A stretch of 40,918 nucleotides of DNA from Bacteroidales bacterium H4 (GCA_001701165.1 DAAP01000052.1:1-40918), one strand, 5' to 3'; shown: positions 9,669 through 17,509, numbered from the stretch's first letter. The notes: a model not told the origin generated them from the sequence alone. A program made the numbers and translations.

Positions 9669-10087
9669 TGTTCTACTCTAATGAATTGCAAGGTTTCTAT
9701 TAGGTTTGTTTCACTTCGGATTATTTGTAATAGGCATAGCATAGAGACAGCTGCCGGAGAAGTAAGGAGAGGTCGGAGAGGAATAATAGAACGTGTCCGA
9801 CGAGATTGGCTTGAAACCCATCGAACGCTTTTTCACATACAAAAGTAAAAGTTATTTATATATTGGACAAAAAAAATATAATAAAACTTTATAATTTCAC
9901 ATAATTTAAGACGCAAGCATAGTCAAAGCGAGCCATTTTGCTAATAATGTAACATTATACAAATGTAAACCTATAAAGAAGAGACCGGCATCGGCAACGG
10001 TGCGTACACTCCACAGAAGCGCTGTATAAGACGATCTGTTGCAACATCACGTCCTACTCCGTTGCCGCCGGCGATGTATACTGAAGC
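9669..10087. other. Intergenic region between thiF and the GHL10 gene
   Basis: This 419-nt gap holds the GHL10 promoter (listed separately) inside a very AT-rich stretch at about 9838-9960. The half next to thiF (9960-10087) is of ordinary composition. I see no gene, tRNA or clear terminator hairpin in it. The predicted transcript of the hydrolase would carry a leader of about 175 nt. Confidence 0.5.
9840..9871 (-). promoter_or_regulatory. Bacteroidota-type promoter for the GHL10 gene
   Basis: Read on the minus strand, TTTG (9871-9868) and TACTTTTG (9847-9840) are separated by 20 nt. This matches the primary-sigma consensus of Bacteroidota, TTTG-N19-21-TAnnTTTG. Transcription should start near 9833. 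Confidence 0.7.
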
Positions 10088-10813
10088 TCATAGTGCCAAA
10101 CGTCGGCATCGGAGAGTGGCCAGGTCAATATCGAGCACAAGGACTGTGGGAAGGCTTTCCCGGTCTGTATGTAGCAGCATGTCCAGGGCGCGGGCACTTT
10201 GCAAAGCGGCCACGGTTGCCGGCGCGGGGGGAAAGATACCTCGGGGAGCTCGTCCGCGACTTCCGTCTCCGAAGATGTCACGATAGGATACCGAAGCAGG
10301 GCCGGCGGCATGACTGAAGGACATAACTTGGGCTTGTCGTCCGGCCACGCCTCCCAGCACACATGGTATGGATGCAGCACGTGTCGCATCGGCCACCATG
10401 GTCATAGTGGCGCCGTTGTCGGTACAATCGACCACGACATCACAACCTTGCACAAATGAAGACACGTTGTCCGCACCGAGACGCTCGAAGCGTGTATCCG
10501 CAGCCACGGACGGATTTAGCGCCGTCAGACGCTCCGCCAAGGCTTCGACTTTGGGGCGACCTACATCGCCGGTAGTATAAGCTGTTTGTCGCGGCAAGTT
10601 GGAGAGTTCCACACGATCGAAATCGATAATACGCAAGCGTCCCACACCGGCGGCGGCAAGTGCCACAGCCACGGCACCACCCAAAGCCCCGGCACCTACG
10701 ATGCCCACCATGGCGCCGACCAGACGTTGGATTCCTTCGAGTCCTATGTCGTCCACGGCCATAGTGCGCGAATGGCGCTCGGCCATATCATCTGTAAAAT
10801 ATGTATCGGTCAT
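10088..10813 (-). CDS. thiF: ThiF-like ThiS adenylyltransferase (E1-like)
   Basis: ThiF activates the C-terminal glycine of ThiS with ATP so that sulfur can be loaded for thiazole synthesis. The 241-aa product has the E1-like Rossmann nucleotide site GAGALGG (about 40-46), followed by IIDFDRVELSNLPRQ, which supplies the Asp and Arg/Gln of the adenylation site, and DCTDN further on. It is the last gene of the thi operon, 125 nt after thiH. The ThiF/MoeB zinc motif (two CxxC pairs) and the cysteine corresponding to E. coli ThiF Cys184 are absent: the stretch after GGVAG reads SYRDIF instead of CYRC-like. It may therefore catalyse only adenylation. HesA/MoeB-like relatives exist, but its place in the operon supports ThiF. 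Confidence 0.9.
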   Translation of the reverse strand: MTDTYFTDDMAERHSRTMAVDDIGLEGIQRLVGAMVGIVGAGALGGAVAVALAAAGVGRLRIIDFDRVELSNLPRQTAYTTGDVGRPKVEALAERLTALNPSVAADTRFERLGADNVSSFVQGCDVVVDCTDNGATMTMVADATRAASIPCVLGGVAGRQAQVMSFSHAAGPASVSYRDIFGDGSRGRAPRGIFPPAPATVAALQSARALDMLLHTDRESLPTVLVLDIDLATLRCRRLAL

Positions 10814-10836
10814 TGTCTTATGATGATTTATTTTAA

Positions 10837-10917
10837 GGACTTTAGGGACTTTAGAGACTTTAAGGACTTTAAGGACCCTAAGGACCTTAGAGACCCTAAG
10901 GACCTTAGAGTCTCTAA
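10837..10917. repeat. 9-nt tandem array in the thiH-thiF gap
   Basis: Nine consecutive 9-nt units of the pattern RGACNNTAR fill 81 nt of the 125-nt gap. Examples on the plus strand are GGACTTTAG, GGACCCTAA, GGACCTTAG and AGACCCTAA. On the transcribed minus strand the units read TTAGGGTCT, CTAAGGTCC and so on. The unit AGACCCTAA is the exact reverse complement of the dominant unit at 16403-16465. Frames through it give only Lys-Asp-Phe/Leu/Pro low-complexity peptides. Confidence 0.85.
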
Positions 10918-10938
10918 AAGCCTGAAAAGTCCTATTTC

Positions 10939-12114
10939 TCAGTGAGTATGATCATTGTCGAACACGGCATCCCAGTCCTTCCACACCGGTTCGTAGCCGT
11001 TGCGGCGTATAGCCTCGGCCACGGCATGGGGACTGCGTTCGTCAGTGACGTGGAATTGCTCGAGTGCTTCGGGCGAAGTGGCGTATCCACCCGGCTCGGT
11101 CCGGCTGCCGGCGCTCATGGATGTTACACCCAGACGCATCATATTGTCGCGGAAGCGTGGACTCTCGCGTGTCGAGTACGAGATATCTACATCGTGGTCG
11201 AAGATGCGGAAGGCCATAGTCAATTGAGCCAATTCGCGGTCCGAGATGACCACATTGGGCTGGAACCCGCTTTCGCTGGGGCACATGCGGGGAAAATTGA
11301 CACTATAGCGCGTGCGCCAGTACTTGTTTTGCAAGTAGCGCAAGTGGCGAGCCATCATAATGACATCCGTGCGCCATTCCTCAAGGCCGATGAGGACACC
11401 CATACCAATTTTATGCACACCGGCACGACCCATGCGGTCATACCCATTGAGACGCCACGAGTATATGGATTTCATACCACGTGGATGGTATTTGGAATAT
11501 CCGTCTCGGTGATAAGTTTCTTGGAAACATACCACGCCGTTAAGTCCGGCATCGACCAAGCGCTCGTACTGCGACTGACGCATGGGTTGCACCTCAATAG
11601 TGAGGTTGTGAAAGTACGGGCGGCAGGTATGCAACACATTCTCGAAGTATTCGGTGCCGCACAACGCCGGGAATTCGCCCGAAACTATCAGCAGGTTTTC
11701 AAAAGGCCCAAGACGGCGTATGGCACGACATTCGGCTTCCACCTGTTCCATGGTGAGTATGGTGCGTGCCATGGGGTTGGCATGATTGAAGCCGCAATAT
11801 ACGCAGGCATTGGCGCAGGCATTAGAGACGTACATTGGAATGTACATCGAGATGGTGCGGCCGAATTTTTCGAGGGTGAAGCGCTGTGCCAGAGCGGCCA
11901 TGTCTTCGATATATGGAGCGGCAGCCGGCGAAATCAGCGCCATGAACTCGTCCGGAGTCAAGCGGCGCTGATCGGCGGCGGCCACAGCAAGAGCCGCCTC
12001 CACCATCGACGCCGTGACTGCGTAGGCACGCTTGGTGGTGTCATCCCAGCCGTATCGGTCGATGATGTCGGCAAAACCGTGGTTGTCGTCCGGCGATATA
12101 ATTTCTTTGGACAT
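10939..12114 (-). CDS. thiH: 2-iminoacetate synthase ThiH
   Basis: ThiH is a radical SAM enzyme that cleaves tyrosine to dehydroglycine (2-iminoacetate) and p-cresol, the anaerobic source of the glycine-derived atoms of the thiazole ring. The 391-aa product carries the radical SAM cluster motif CANACVYC (CxxxCxxC, about residues 99-106), followed by GFNHANPMART as in the family. Later family features include LIVSGE and the YSVNFPRMCPSESGF segment. Its length is typical. The presence of ThiH rather than the oxygen-dependent ThiO fits an anaerobe. It lies between thiC and thiF on the same strand, with repeat-filled gaps on both sides. Confidence 0.96.
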   Translation of the reverse strand: MSKEIISPDDNHGFADIIDRYGWDDTTKRAYAVTASMVEAALAVAAADQRRLTPDEFMALISPAAAPYIEDMAALAQRFTLEKFGRTISMYIPMYVSNACANACVYCGFNHANPMARTILTMEQVEAECRAIRRLGPFENLLIVSGEFPALCGTEYFENVLHTCRPYFHNLTIEVQPMRQSQYERLVDAGLNGVVCFQETYHRDGYSKYHPRGMKSIYSWRLNGYDRMGRAGVHKIGMGVLIGLEEWRTDVIMMARHLRYLQNKYWRTRYSVNFPRMCPSESGFQPNVVISDRELAQLTMAFRIFDHDVDISYSTRESPRFRDNMMRLGVTSMSAGSRTEPGGYATSPEALEQFHVTDERSPHAVAEAIRRNGYEPVWKDWDAVFDNDHTH

Positions 12115-12148
12115 AAATGTATTATTCTGTTATTTTGAGGGGAATGTC

Positions 12149-12220
12149 TTAGAGTTTCTAAGGACCTTAAGGTCTTTAAGGTCTTTAAGGTCTTTAAGGA
12201 CCTTAAGGACTCTACAACCC
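12149..12220. repeat. 9-nt tandem array in the thiC-thiH gap
   Basis: Eight 9-nt units lie in the 137-nt gap: TTAGAGTTT, CTAAGGACC, three identical TTAAGGTCT, then TTAAGGACC, TTAAGGACT and CTACAACCC. The mixture of GGTCT and GGACC units gives local self-complementarity (for example GGACC-TTAA-GGTCT), so the transcript could fold into short hairpins. Past 12220 the pattern decays into CTTAAGCC and related fragments up to the thiC stop. Confidence 0.85.
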
Positions 12221-12251
12221 CTTAAGCCTTAGACCTAAAACCTAACACCTC

Positions 12252-13967
12252 TTATTTACTACATTCTTGATTGACATTTTGAGATATGCGCATAGCGCAG
12301 AAGTTAGGGCCGCACATGGTACAGAACTTGTCGTCTGCATCGGGCGCATCGCGGCGCGCCTTGACATATATGTCGCGTGCGCGCTCGGGGTCAAGCGACA
12401 GATTGAACTGATCCTTCCAACGGAATTCGAAGCGGGCCTTGCTCAGGGCATTGTCGCGCACCTGCGCACCCGGAAATCCCTTGGCCAAGTCGGCTGCATG
12501 TGCAGCCAATTTGTAAGTAATAACGCCCGTGCGCACATCCTCAAGATCAGGCAGCGACAGATGCTCTTTAGGCGTGACGTAGCACAGCATGGCAGTGCCC
12601 ATGGCACCGATGGCAGCACCGCCTATAGCACTGGTAATATGGTCATAACCGGGAGCAATGTCCGTCGTCAACGGCCCAAGCGTATAGAACGGTGCGCCGT
12701 GGCACTTATCGATTTCACGGTCCATATTTTCGCGTATCTTCTGCATGGGTACGTGCCCGGGGCCTTCAATCATCACCTGCACATCGTGTTCCCACGCCTT
12801 GGCGCACAGCTGCCCCAAGACGTCCAATTCGAGGAACTGAGCTCGGTCGTTGGCATCGTGTATGCTTCCGGGGCGCATACCGTCGCCAAGGGATATGGCC
12901 ACGTCATAGCGATTAAGGATCTCGCATATCTCATCAAAATGCGTATATAGGAAGCTTTCGCTATCATGCAACACCGTCCACTGCGTCATGATAGATCCGC
13001 CGCGCGAAACACATCCGGTGAGGCGGTCCTTGATTAGGGAGGCATGCTCGCGCAGCACCCCGGCATGTATGGTAAAATAGTCCACACCCTGCTCGCATTG
13101 CTCGATAAGCGTGTCGCGATAAATGTCCCAGGTAAGGCGTTGTACATCCCCATTGACTTTTTCGAGTGCCTGATATATGGGCACTGTGCCTACGGGCACG
13201 GGCGAATTGCGTATAATCCACTCGCGCGTCTCGTGAATATTGTCGCCGGTGCTGAGATCCATAAGCGTATCGCCGCCCCAGTAACAACTCCACATAGCCT
13301 TGTCTATTTCCTCGGCTATGCCCGAAGAAAGCGCCGAATTACCTATATTGGCGTTGATCTTGACACTGAAGGCGCTGCCTATAATCATGGGCTCAGCCTC
13401 AGGGTGGTTGATATTGGCCGGAATGAGGGCTCGTCCGGCGGCAATCTCGTCACGCACAAATTCGGGAGTGATGTACGACTCGATGCCTCGCTCGGCATTG
13501 TCCAGATTTTCGCGGATGGCGACATATTCCATCTCGGGTGTGATTATACCCTTGCGCGCATAATGCATCTGGGTGACGCGGCGACCTTCAGCGGCCACTC
13601 GCGGAGCCATGGCTCGTGGGAAACGTATGTCATCGAGGCTATGGTCGGCCAAGCGTCGCTGTCCATAGGCACTTGTAACTCCATCCAGAGCCACGGTATC
13701 GCCGCGGCGCTCTATCCAGGATTGACGCAAACGCGGCACACCTTTCTTTATGTCCTTTGGCACGTTCGGGTCGGTGTACACGCCGCTGGTGTCATAGAGT
13801 GTGATGTCCTCGTTTGGGTGTTCGATGCGTTTGCCGTCCTCGATTGTGACGGTGGGATATTGGCTGACGCGGCGCATAGCCACGCGGATGTCCGGGAACA
13901 GCGTCCCGGGAACGTATATTTTAGTGCTTTTGGGATATGAAGACACCGCGATATCTGATACTTTCAT
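12252..13967 (-). CDS. thiC: Phosphomethylpyrimidine synthase ThiC
   Basis: ThiC converts aminoimidazole ribotide to HMP phosphate in one radical SAM step. The 571-aa product shows family landmarks: GDGMRPGSIHDAND, MIEGPGHVPM, the metal-site region TLGPLTTDIAPGYDHIT, and GAAMLCYVTPKEHL-like sequence (here GTAMLCYVTPKEHL). The C-terminal cluster motif reads CTMCGPNFC (CxxCxxxxC, near residues 551-559). The N-terminal domain (about 1-110) is the usual ThiC-associated segment. Length is normal for the long bacterial form. It follows thiG on the same strand, 73 nt away. Confidence 0.97.
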   Translation of the reverse strand: MKVSDIAVSSYPKSTKIYVPGTLFPDIRVAMRRVSQYPTVTIEDGKRIEHPNEDITLYDTSGVYTDPNVPKDIKKGVPRLRQSWIERRGDTVALDGVTSAYGQRRLADHSLDDIRFPRAMAPRVAAEGRRVTQMHYARKGIITPEMEYVAIRENLDNAERGIESYITPEFVRDEIAAGRALIPANINHPEAEPMIIGSAFSVKINANIGNSALSSGIAEEIDKAMWSCYWGGDTLMDLSTGDNIHETREWIIRNSPVPVGTVPIYQALEKVNGDVQRLTWDIYRDTLIEQCEQGVDYFTIHAGVLREHASLIKDRLTGCVSRGGSIMTQWTVLHDSESFLYTHFDEICEILNRYDVAISLGDGMRPGSIHDANDRAQFLELDVLGQLCAKAWEHDVQVMIEGPGHVPMQKIRENMDREIDKCHGAPFYTLGPLTTDIAPGYDHITSAIGGAAIGAMGTAMLCYVTPKEHLSLPDLEDVRTGVITYKLAAHAADLAKGFPGAQVRDNALSKARFEFRWKDQFNLSLDPERARDIYVKARRDAPDADDKFCTMCGPNFCAMRISQNVNQECSK

Positions 13968-13995
13968 AAATCGGAATACTGGCTTATTGTTGTTT

Positions 13996-14031
13996 GGCTA
14001 TAACGGCTATAATGGCCATTATAAATATTAT
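13996..14031. repeat. Short 9-nt-period array in the thiG-thiC gap
   Basis: Four degenerate 9-nt units are visible: GGCTATAAC, GGCTATAAT, GGCCATTAT and AAATATTAT. The unit sequence is unrelated to the GGACNNTAR arrays but the period is the same. The segment also contains the short palindrome ATAATGGCCATTAT (14009-14022), which could form a small hairpin. Confidence 0.6.
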
Positions 14032-14040
14032 AGGGTTTAA

Positions 14041-14820
14041 TTAGTCGTTGAGGAATGCTGTGAGAGGACTGGTGGCAACGGCATGGCGAAAGGTGCCGGC
14101 CGGACCGGCGAGGCGTCCGCGCCGTCCGGCATCGACCGCATCGGCGAAAGCGCGAGCCATGGCTATGGGATCAGAAGCTACTGCTATTGCTGTATTGACC
14201 AGCACCGCATCAGCGCCCATTTCCATGGCTGCGGCAGCATGCGAGGGCAAGCCAAGTCCCGCATCCACGACCACCGGTACGGAAGCCTGCTCGATGATAA
14301 TCTCGAGGAAGTCGCGCGTCAGCAACCCTTTATTGGTACCAATGGGCGCGCCCAATGGCATCACTGCGGCTGCGCCGGCCTCTTCGAGGCGCTTGCACAG
14401 CACAGGATCGGCCTGCACATACGGCAGTACCACAAATCCTTCCTTGGCCAAAGTCTCGGTGGCGGCAAGGGTCTCCATGGGGTCAGGCATAAGATACTTG
14501 GGATCGGGGTGAATCTCCAACTTGATAAAAGGAGTGCCGAAAACTTCGCGGCTGAGGCGTGCAGCCACAACAGCCTCGCGTGCATCACGCACGCCCGAAG
14601 TATTTGGTAGCAGCTGTATTCTATCACGATCTATAGCCGAAAGCATGTCATCGGTGGCATCAGAGGCCATATTGACACGTTTCATCGCCACGGTAACCAT
14701 CTGCGTACCCGAGGCCTCGATGGCGCGGTGCATGATTTCGGACGAGGCAAATTTGCCTGTACCTACAAATAGGCGCGAAGCAAATTGCCTTCCGCCGATT
14801 GTCAGTTGTTTATCTTCCAT
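14041..14820 (-). CDS. thiG: Thiazole synthase ThiG
   Basis: ThiG condenses deoxyxylulose 5-phosphate, dehydroglycine and ThiS-thiocarboxylate into the thiazole phosphate, on a TIM barrel. The 259-aa product opens with the family pattern LTIGGRQFASRLFVGTGKF and contains the Schiff-base lysine context TVAMKR. It also has LLPNTSGVRDAREAV, KLEIHPDP and the phosphate-binding DAGLGLPSHAAAAMEMGADAVLVNTAIA. Length is normal. It lies between the tenI-thiE fusion (70-nt gap) and thiC. Confidence 0.97.
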   Translation of the reverse strand: MEDKQLTIGGRQFASRLFVGTGKFASSEIMHRAIEASGTQMVTVAMKRVNMASDATDDMLSAIDRDRIQLLPNTSGVRDAREAVVAARLSREVFGTPFIKLEIHPDPKYLMPDPMETLAATETLAKEGFVVLPYVQADPVLCKRLEEAGAAAVMPLGAPIGTNKGLLTRDFLEIIIEQASVPVVVDAGLGLPSHAAAAMEMGADAVLVNTAIAVASDPIAMARAFADAVDAGRRGRLAGPAGTFRHAVATSPLTAFLND

Positions 14821-14847
14821 ATTATTGTGTATGTGTTGTTTGTCCTA

Positions 14848-14874
14848 TATTGTAAATATTGCAAGTATTGTCTG
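14848..14874. repeat. Three 9-nt units in the thiE-thiG gap
   Basis: TATTGTAAA, TATTGCAAG and TATTGTCTG follow one another in the 70-nt gap. This is the shortest and weakest of the 9-nt-period arrays, and could be chance on its own. It is listed because the same period recurs in the neighbouring gaps of the operon. Confidence 0.45.
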
Positions 14875-14890
14875 TCGTATGCGTTGCGCA

Positions 14891-16165
14891 TCACGTTGGC
14901 CTTGTCGCGGCAAAGGTTTGTATAAAGCGACTTGCGGCAGCAGCCGGGTCTGCGGCACGGCAAATTGCCGAGCTGACGGCAATACCGTCAACTCCGGAGG
15001 CTAATACCGCCGGGATGTCCTCGCAGGTGATACCTCCTATGGCAAGTATAGGTACGCGTATACCCAAGTCGCGTATGTGCCGTACGAGGTCACGCGTACC
15101 TTGAGCGCCAAGAGGGTCGGCCAAACGGCGCTTGGTGGTAGTAAAACGCCATGGGCCTAAGCCGATATAGTCTATAGGTTTACCAACCAAACGCTCGGCA
15201 TCGGCGGCACAATTTACGGTGGCACCTATCAGCGGTACAGGCCCGAGAATGGCGCGAGCTTCTGTCGGATCCATATCATTGCGCCCGAGGTGTACCCCAT
15301 CGATGACGGTACGGCGTACAGCCTGCACATCATCATCTACGATAAGGGTAGCACCATGGCTGTGACAAAAGTCTCGCAACGACAGCAGCGCCGCATCACG
15401 TTCAGTCGCATCGGCATTCTTCATACGCACCTGCACCCAGCTACATCCGCCCGAGACGGCCTGACGCACCTGCTCCACTGTGTCCGTGACATCCGCTCCA
15501 TCAGTAACCAAATGCACAAGAGAGGGCGTGCGTTCGAGTACCCTCCTACGGACTTTGCGAGCAGCGGCAACGATGCGGCGGCATCGCTCCTGCACATCGT
15601 CTCCCTCCCAGACATAGCCCAAGAAGGCGGCGCCTGCAAAACCGGCGGCTGCAACATCATTCAAACGCTCAGGCGTCATTCCGCCCAAGGCAATAACACT
15701 TCGCGCCGAAAGACACAAGCGCACAGCAGGGTCGGAGCCATTAATCGCAGCCGCATATCCCTGCTTGGATATGGAATCGAATACAGGCGACAGCGTCACG
15801 TAAGACAACGCTGCGGGAGCCGCCGCGACCTCAGCCGCCGTATGGCAGCTACCGGACAGGACGACACACTGCGGCAATGCTCCACCCTCGGCCAAAGTCG
15901 AGGAGGACAGGTGTACGCCTATGCCGGCATGAGCGGCAGCCACGGCATTGTGCCCGTGAATGCTGATACGATTCCACAGCGCACGCGGAATACCGTCTAC
16001 GATGGCCGAGATATCGGCGTCTCCGGCCTGCGGATGACGCAGGTGCACACGCAGACTGTCGTCAAGCTCGAGTATAGACGTCAGAACGTGCGCCTCGTCG
16101 GCCACAACAGCCTCGGGAGTAATAACTATGAGCTTCAGCGGCATGCTTTCGCTCATATTTGGCAT
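14891..16165 (-). CDS. thiE: TenI-like / thiamine-phosphate synthase fusion
   Basis: The 424-aa protein holds two ThiE/TenI-type TIM barrels. The C-terminal one (about 205-424) is a recognisable ThiE, which joins HMP diphosphate to thiazole phosphate: it has HLVTDG, the DD-containing loop LIVDDDVQAV, GVHLGRNDMDP, GLGPWRFTTTKR and ILAIGGI. The N-terminal one (about 8-195) is more divergent, with GVHLSSSTL, TLSPVFDSISKQGYA and VIALGGMTPER. It is more like TenI, the aminothiazole tautomerase, so the fusion may combine tautomerisation with coupling; that assignment is inference. The start at 16165 is chosen because it sits one base after the thiS stop; upstream ATGs would overlap thiS, and starts at 16156 and 16144 remain possible. 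Confidence 0.92.
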   Translation of the reverse strand: MPNMSESMPLKLIVITPEAVVADEAHVLTSILELDDSLRVHLRHPQAGDADISAIVDGIPRALWNRISIHGHNAVAAAHAGIGVHLSSSTLAEGGALPQCVVLSGSCHTAAEVAAAPAALSYVTLSPVFDSISKQGYAAAINGSDPAVRLCLSARSVIALGGMTPERLNDVAAAGFAGAAFLGYVWEGDDVQERCRRIVAAARKVRRRVLERTPSLVHLVTDGADVTDTVEQVRQAVSGGCSWVQVRMKNADATERDAALLSLRDFCHSHGATLIVDDDVQAVRRTVIDGVHLGRNDMDPTEARAILGPVPLIGATVNCAADAERLVGKPIDYIGLGPWRFTTTKRRLADPLGAQGTRDLVRHIRDLGIRVPILAIGGITCEDIPAVLASGVDGIAVSSAICRAADPAAAASRFIQTFAATRPT

Positions 16166-16166
16166 G

Positions 16167-16367
16167 TCAACCCCCATAGGCGGCTTTGATAAGTATGATG
16201 TCATCACCTTCATTGAGAACATGCGTGGCCCAAGTTCCGCGTGGTACTACAATTCCGTTGACGGCGGCAGCCATACCCTCAATGGTGCCGAGTACGCTTT
16301 GCAGTGCCTCGGCCAGAGTGGCGCCCATGGTCACATTGTATGATTTACTGTTGATGATAATGGTCAT
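16167..16367 (-). CDS. thiS: Sulfur carrier protein ThiS
   Basis: ThiS is the ubiquitin-like carrier whose C-terminal glycine becomes a thiocarboxylate and gives sulfur to ThiG. The 66-aa product starts MTIIINSK, as beta-grasp carriers do, has the VNGIVVPRGTW segment, and ends in Gly-Gly. The stop is followed after one base by the ATG of the tenI-thiE fusion, so the two are probably translationally coupled. Confidence 0.95.
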   Translation of the reverse strand: MTIIINSKSYNVTMGATLAEALQSVLGTIEGMAAAVNGIVVPRGTWATHVLNEGDDIILIKAAYGG

Positions 16368-16402
16368 ATTTTGTATGGTGTTTTATTTTGAATGAACGGC
16401 AA

Positions 16403-16465
16403 TTAGGGTCTTTAGAATCCTTAGGGTCTTTAGGGTCTTTAGGGTCTTTAGGTCCCTTAGGACCT
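16403..16465. repeat. 9-nt tandem array in the thiD-thiS gap
   Basis: Seven 9-nt units abut the thiD stop codon: TTAGGGTCT four times, with TTAGAATCC, TTAGGTCCC and TTAGGACCT. On the transcribed strand the main unit reads AGACCCTAA. It is complementary to the unit TTAGGGTCT that the array at 10837-10917 would give in the same transcript. Confidence 0.85.
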
Positions 16466-17404
16466 TTAATCTTCTGTCGGTGAATTCCAAACGAGGAGAG
16501 CCGGGCCGTGACCATGGCCGAAATGGCAGTCGGCACCGGCACGCAAGACATCGGTGAGCCACGCTTTAGCCCGTGCGACAGCCTCTTCCAAGGCATATCC
16601 TCGCGAAAGGTATGCCGCTATAGCCGAGGACAGCGTGCAGCCCGTACCATGGGTATTGGGCGTGCGCACAACCGGGCCTTGGAATACACGCGCCGGGGTA
16701 TCGGCGGCCTCCACCAGGATGTCCATCGTACATCCGGTCGCTTTTTCTGCCGGATGCTCCGATGTTGCGTCCACCAAATGTCCTCCTTTAAGGAGTACCG
16801 CCCGACAGCTGTAGCGACGGATGATGTCACGGGCGGCAGCCTCCATATCAGCCCGCGTTGCAATGTCCATGCCGGTGAGCATGTGCGCCTCGGGTATATT
16901 GGGCGTCACCACTGTAGCCATGTGGAAAAGCCGATGCACCATCTCTGCAGCGGCACTATCGTCGCAGAGGCGGTCGCCACTGGTTGCTACAGCTACCGGA
17001 TCGAGCACCACAGGACCATTATAGCGCCGAGCCAGCACCTCGGCTATAACTGCAGCGGTAGGGCCATCGGGAACCATGCCGATCTTGACTGCATCGGGAC
17101 GTACATCATCGAAGACGGCATTAAGCTGGGCATATACCGACTCGGCACCTATATTTACGTATGACCGCACGCCCACGGTGTTTTGGGCAGTGACGGCAGT
17201 GATTACAGTCATGGCAAATACACCCAAGGCCATGCACGCCTTAATGTCCGCTTGTATGCCGGCGCCGCCTATACTATCACTACCGGCCACAGAGAGAACC
17301 GTAGGACGATGCCTGCCGTCTTGGCCTACATATACACCGCACGGCATCGCGACAGAGCCGCAACGCTCGGTGGATTGTGAAATATGATCGTATGTATCTT
17401 GCAT
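16466..17404 (-). CDS. thiD: HMP / HMP-phosphate kinase ThiD
   Basis: ThiD phosphorylates hydroxymethylpyrimidine and then its phosphate, giving HMP diphosphate for ThiE. The 312-aa product has the ribokinase-fold entry motif VLSVAGSDSIGGAGIQADIK, GMVPDG, the segment VVLDPVAVATSGD, VLLKGGH, and the anion-hole and catalytic motif NTHGTGCTLSSAIA near the C-terminus. About 30 residues precede the family core; a second in-frame ATG at 17347 would remove 19 of them. It is the first gene after the TPP riboswitch. The leader pairs right up to the start codon at 17404, which favours the longer start. Confidence 0.95.
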   Translation of the reverse strand: MQDTYDHISQSTERCGSVAMPCGVYVGQDGRHRPTVLSVAGSDSIGGAGIQADIKACMALGVFAMTVITAVTAQNTVGVRSYVNIGAESVYAQLNAVFDDVRPDAVKIGMVPDGPTAAVIAEVLARRYNGPVVLDPVAVATSGDRLCDDSAAAEMVHRLFHMATVVTPNIPEAHMLTGMDIATRADMEAAARDIIRRYSCRAVLLKGGHLVDATSEHPAEKATGCTMDILVEAADTPARVFQGPVVRTPNTHGTGCTLSSAIAAYLSRGYALEEAVARAKAWLTDVLRAGADCHFGHGHGPALLVWNSPTED

Positions 17405-17500
17405 AGAGCCAATTTATTGCACATGTATTCCCGGAGCATCTCCGGACTATGGGACACTATCCGTCCCCACAAATACACAAGGGGCTGTGCACTTTGGCTC
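17405..17500 (-). promoter_or_regulatory. Expression platform of the TPP riboswitch
   Basis: The segment between the aptamer and thiD can close on itself. TTGGCTC (17494-17500 in plus-strand orientation) pairs with GAGCCAA (17406-17412), and TGTGCA (17486-17491) pairs with TGCACA (17418-17423). Inside is a further hairpin, CCGGAG (17431-17436) with CTCCGG (17440-17445). The outer stem ends one base before the start codon. This suggests that translation initiation is blocked, rather than transcription terminated; there is no T-run. The pairing is seen, the mechanism is inferred. Confidence 0.65.
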
Positions 17501-17509
17501 GTACATCGT

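Noticed and set aside
10942..12138. A 398-codon open frame on the plus strand opposite thiH
   Set aside because: It is antisense to a textbook ThiH with an intact radical SAM motif. It has no family motifs and arises from codon bias of the real gene.
12032..12232. Peptide with Ser-Leu-Arg repeats over the thiC-thiH array
   Set aside because: The repetition reflects the DNA repeat, the start lies antisense in thiH, and no initiation signals are seen.
13044..13940. A 298-codon open frame on the plus strand opposite thiC
   Set aside because: It is antisense to ThiC and shows no recognisable motif or promoter.
10837..16465. The 9-nt arrays as a CRISPR
   Set aside because: The units are directly adjacent, without unique spacers of 25-40 nt, and no cas genes are nearby.
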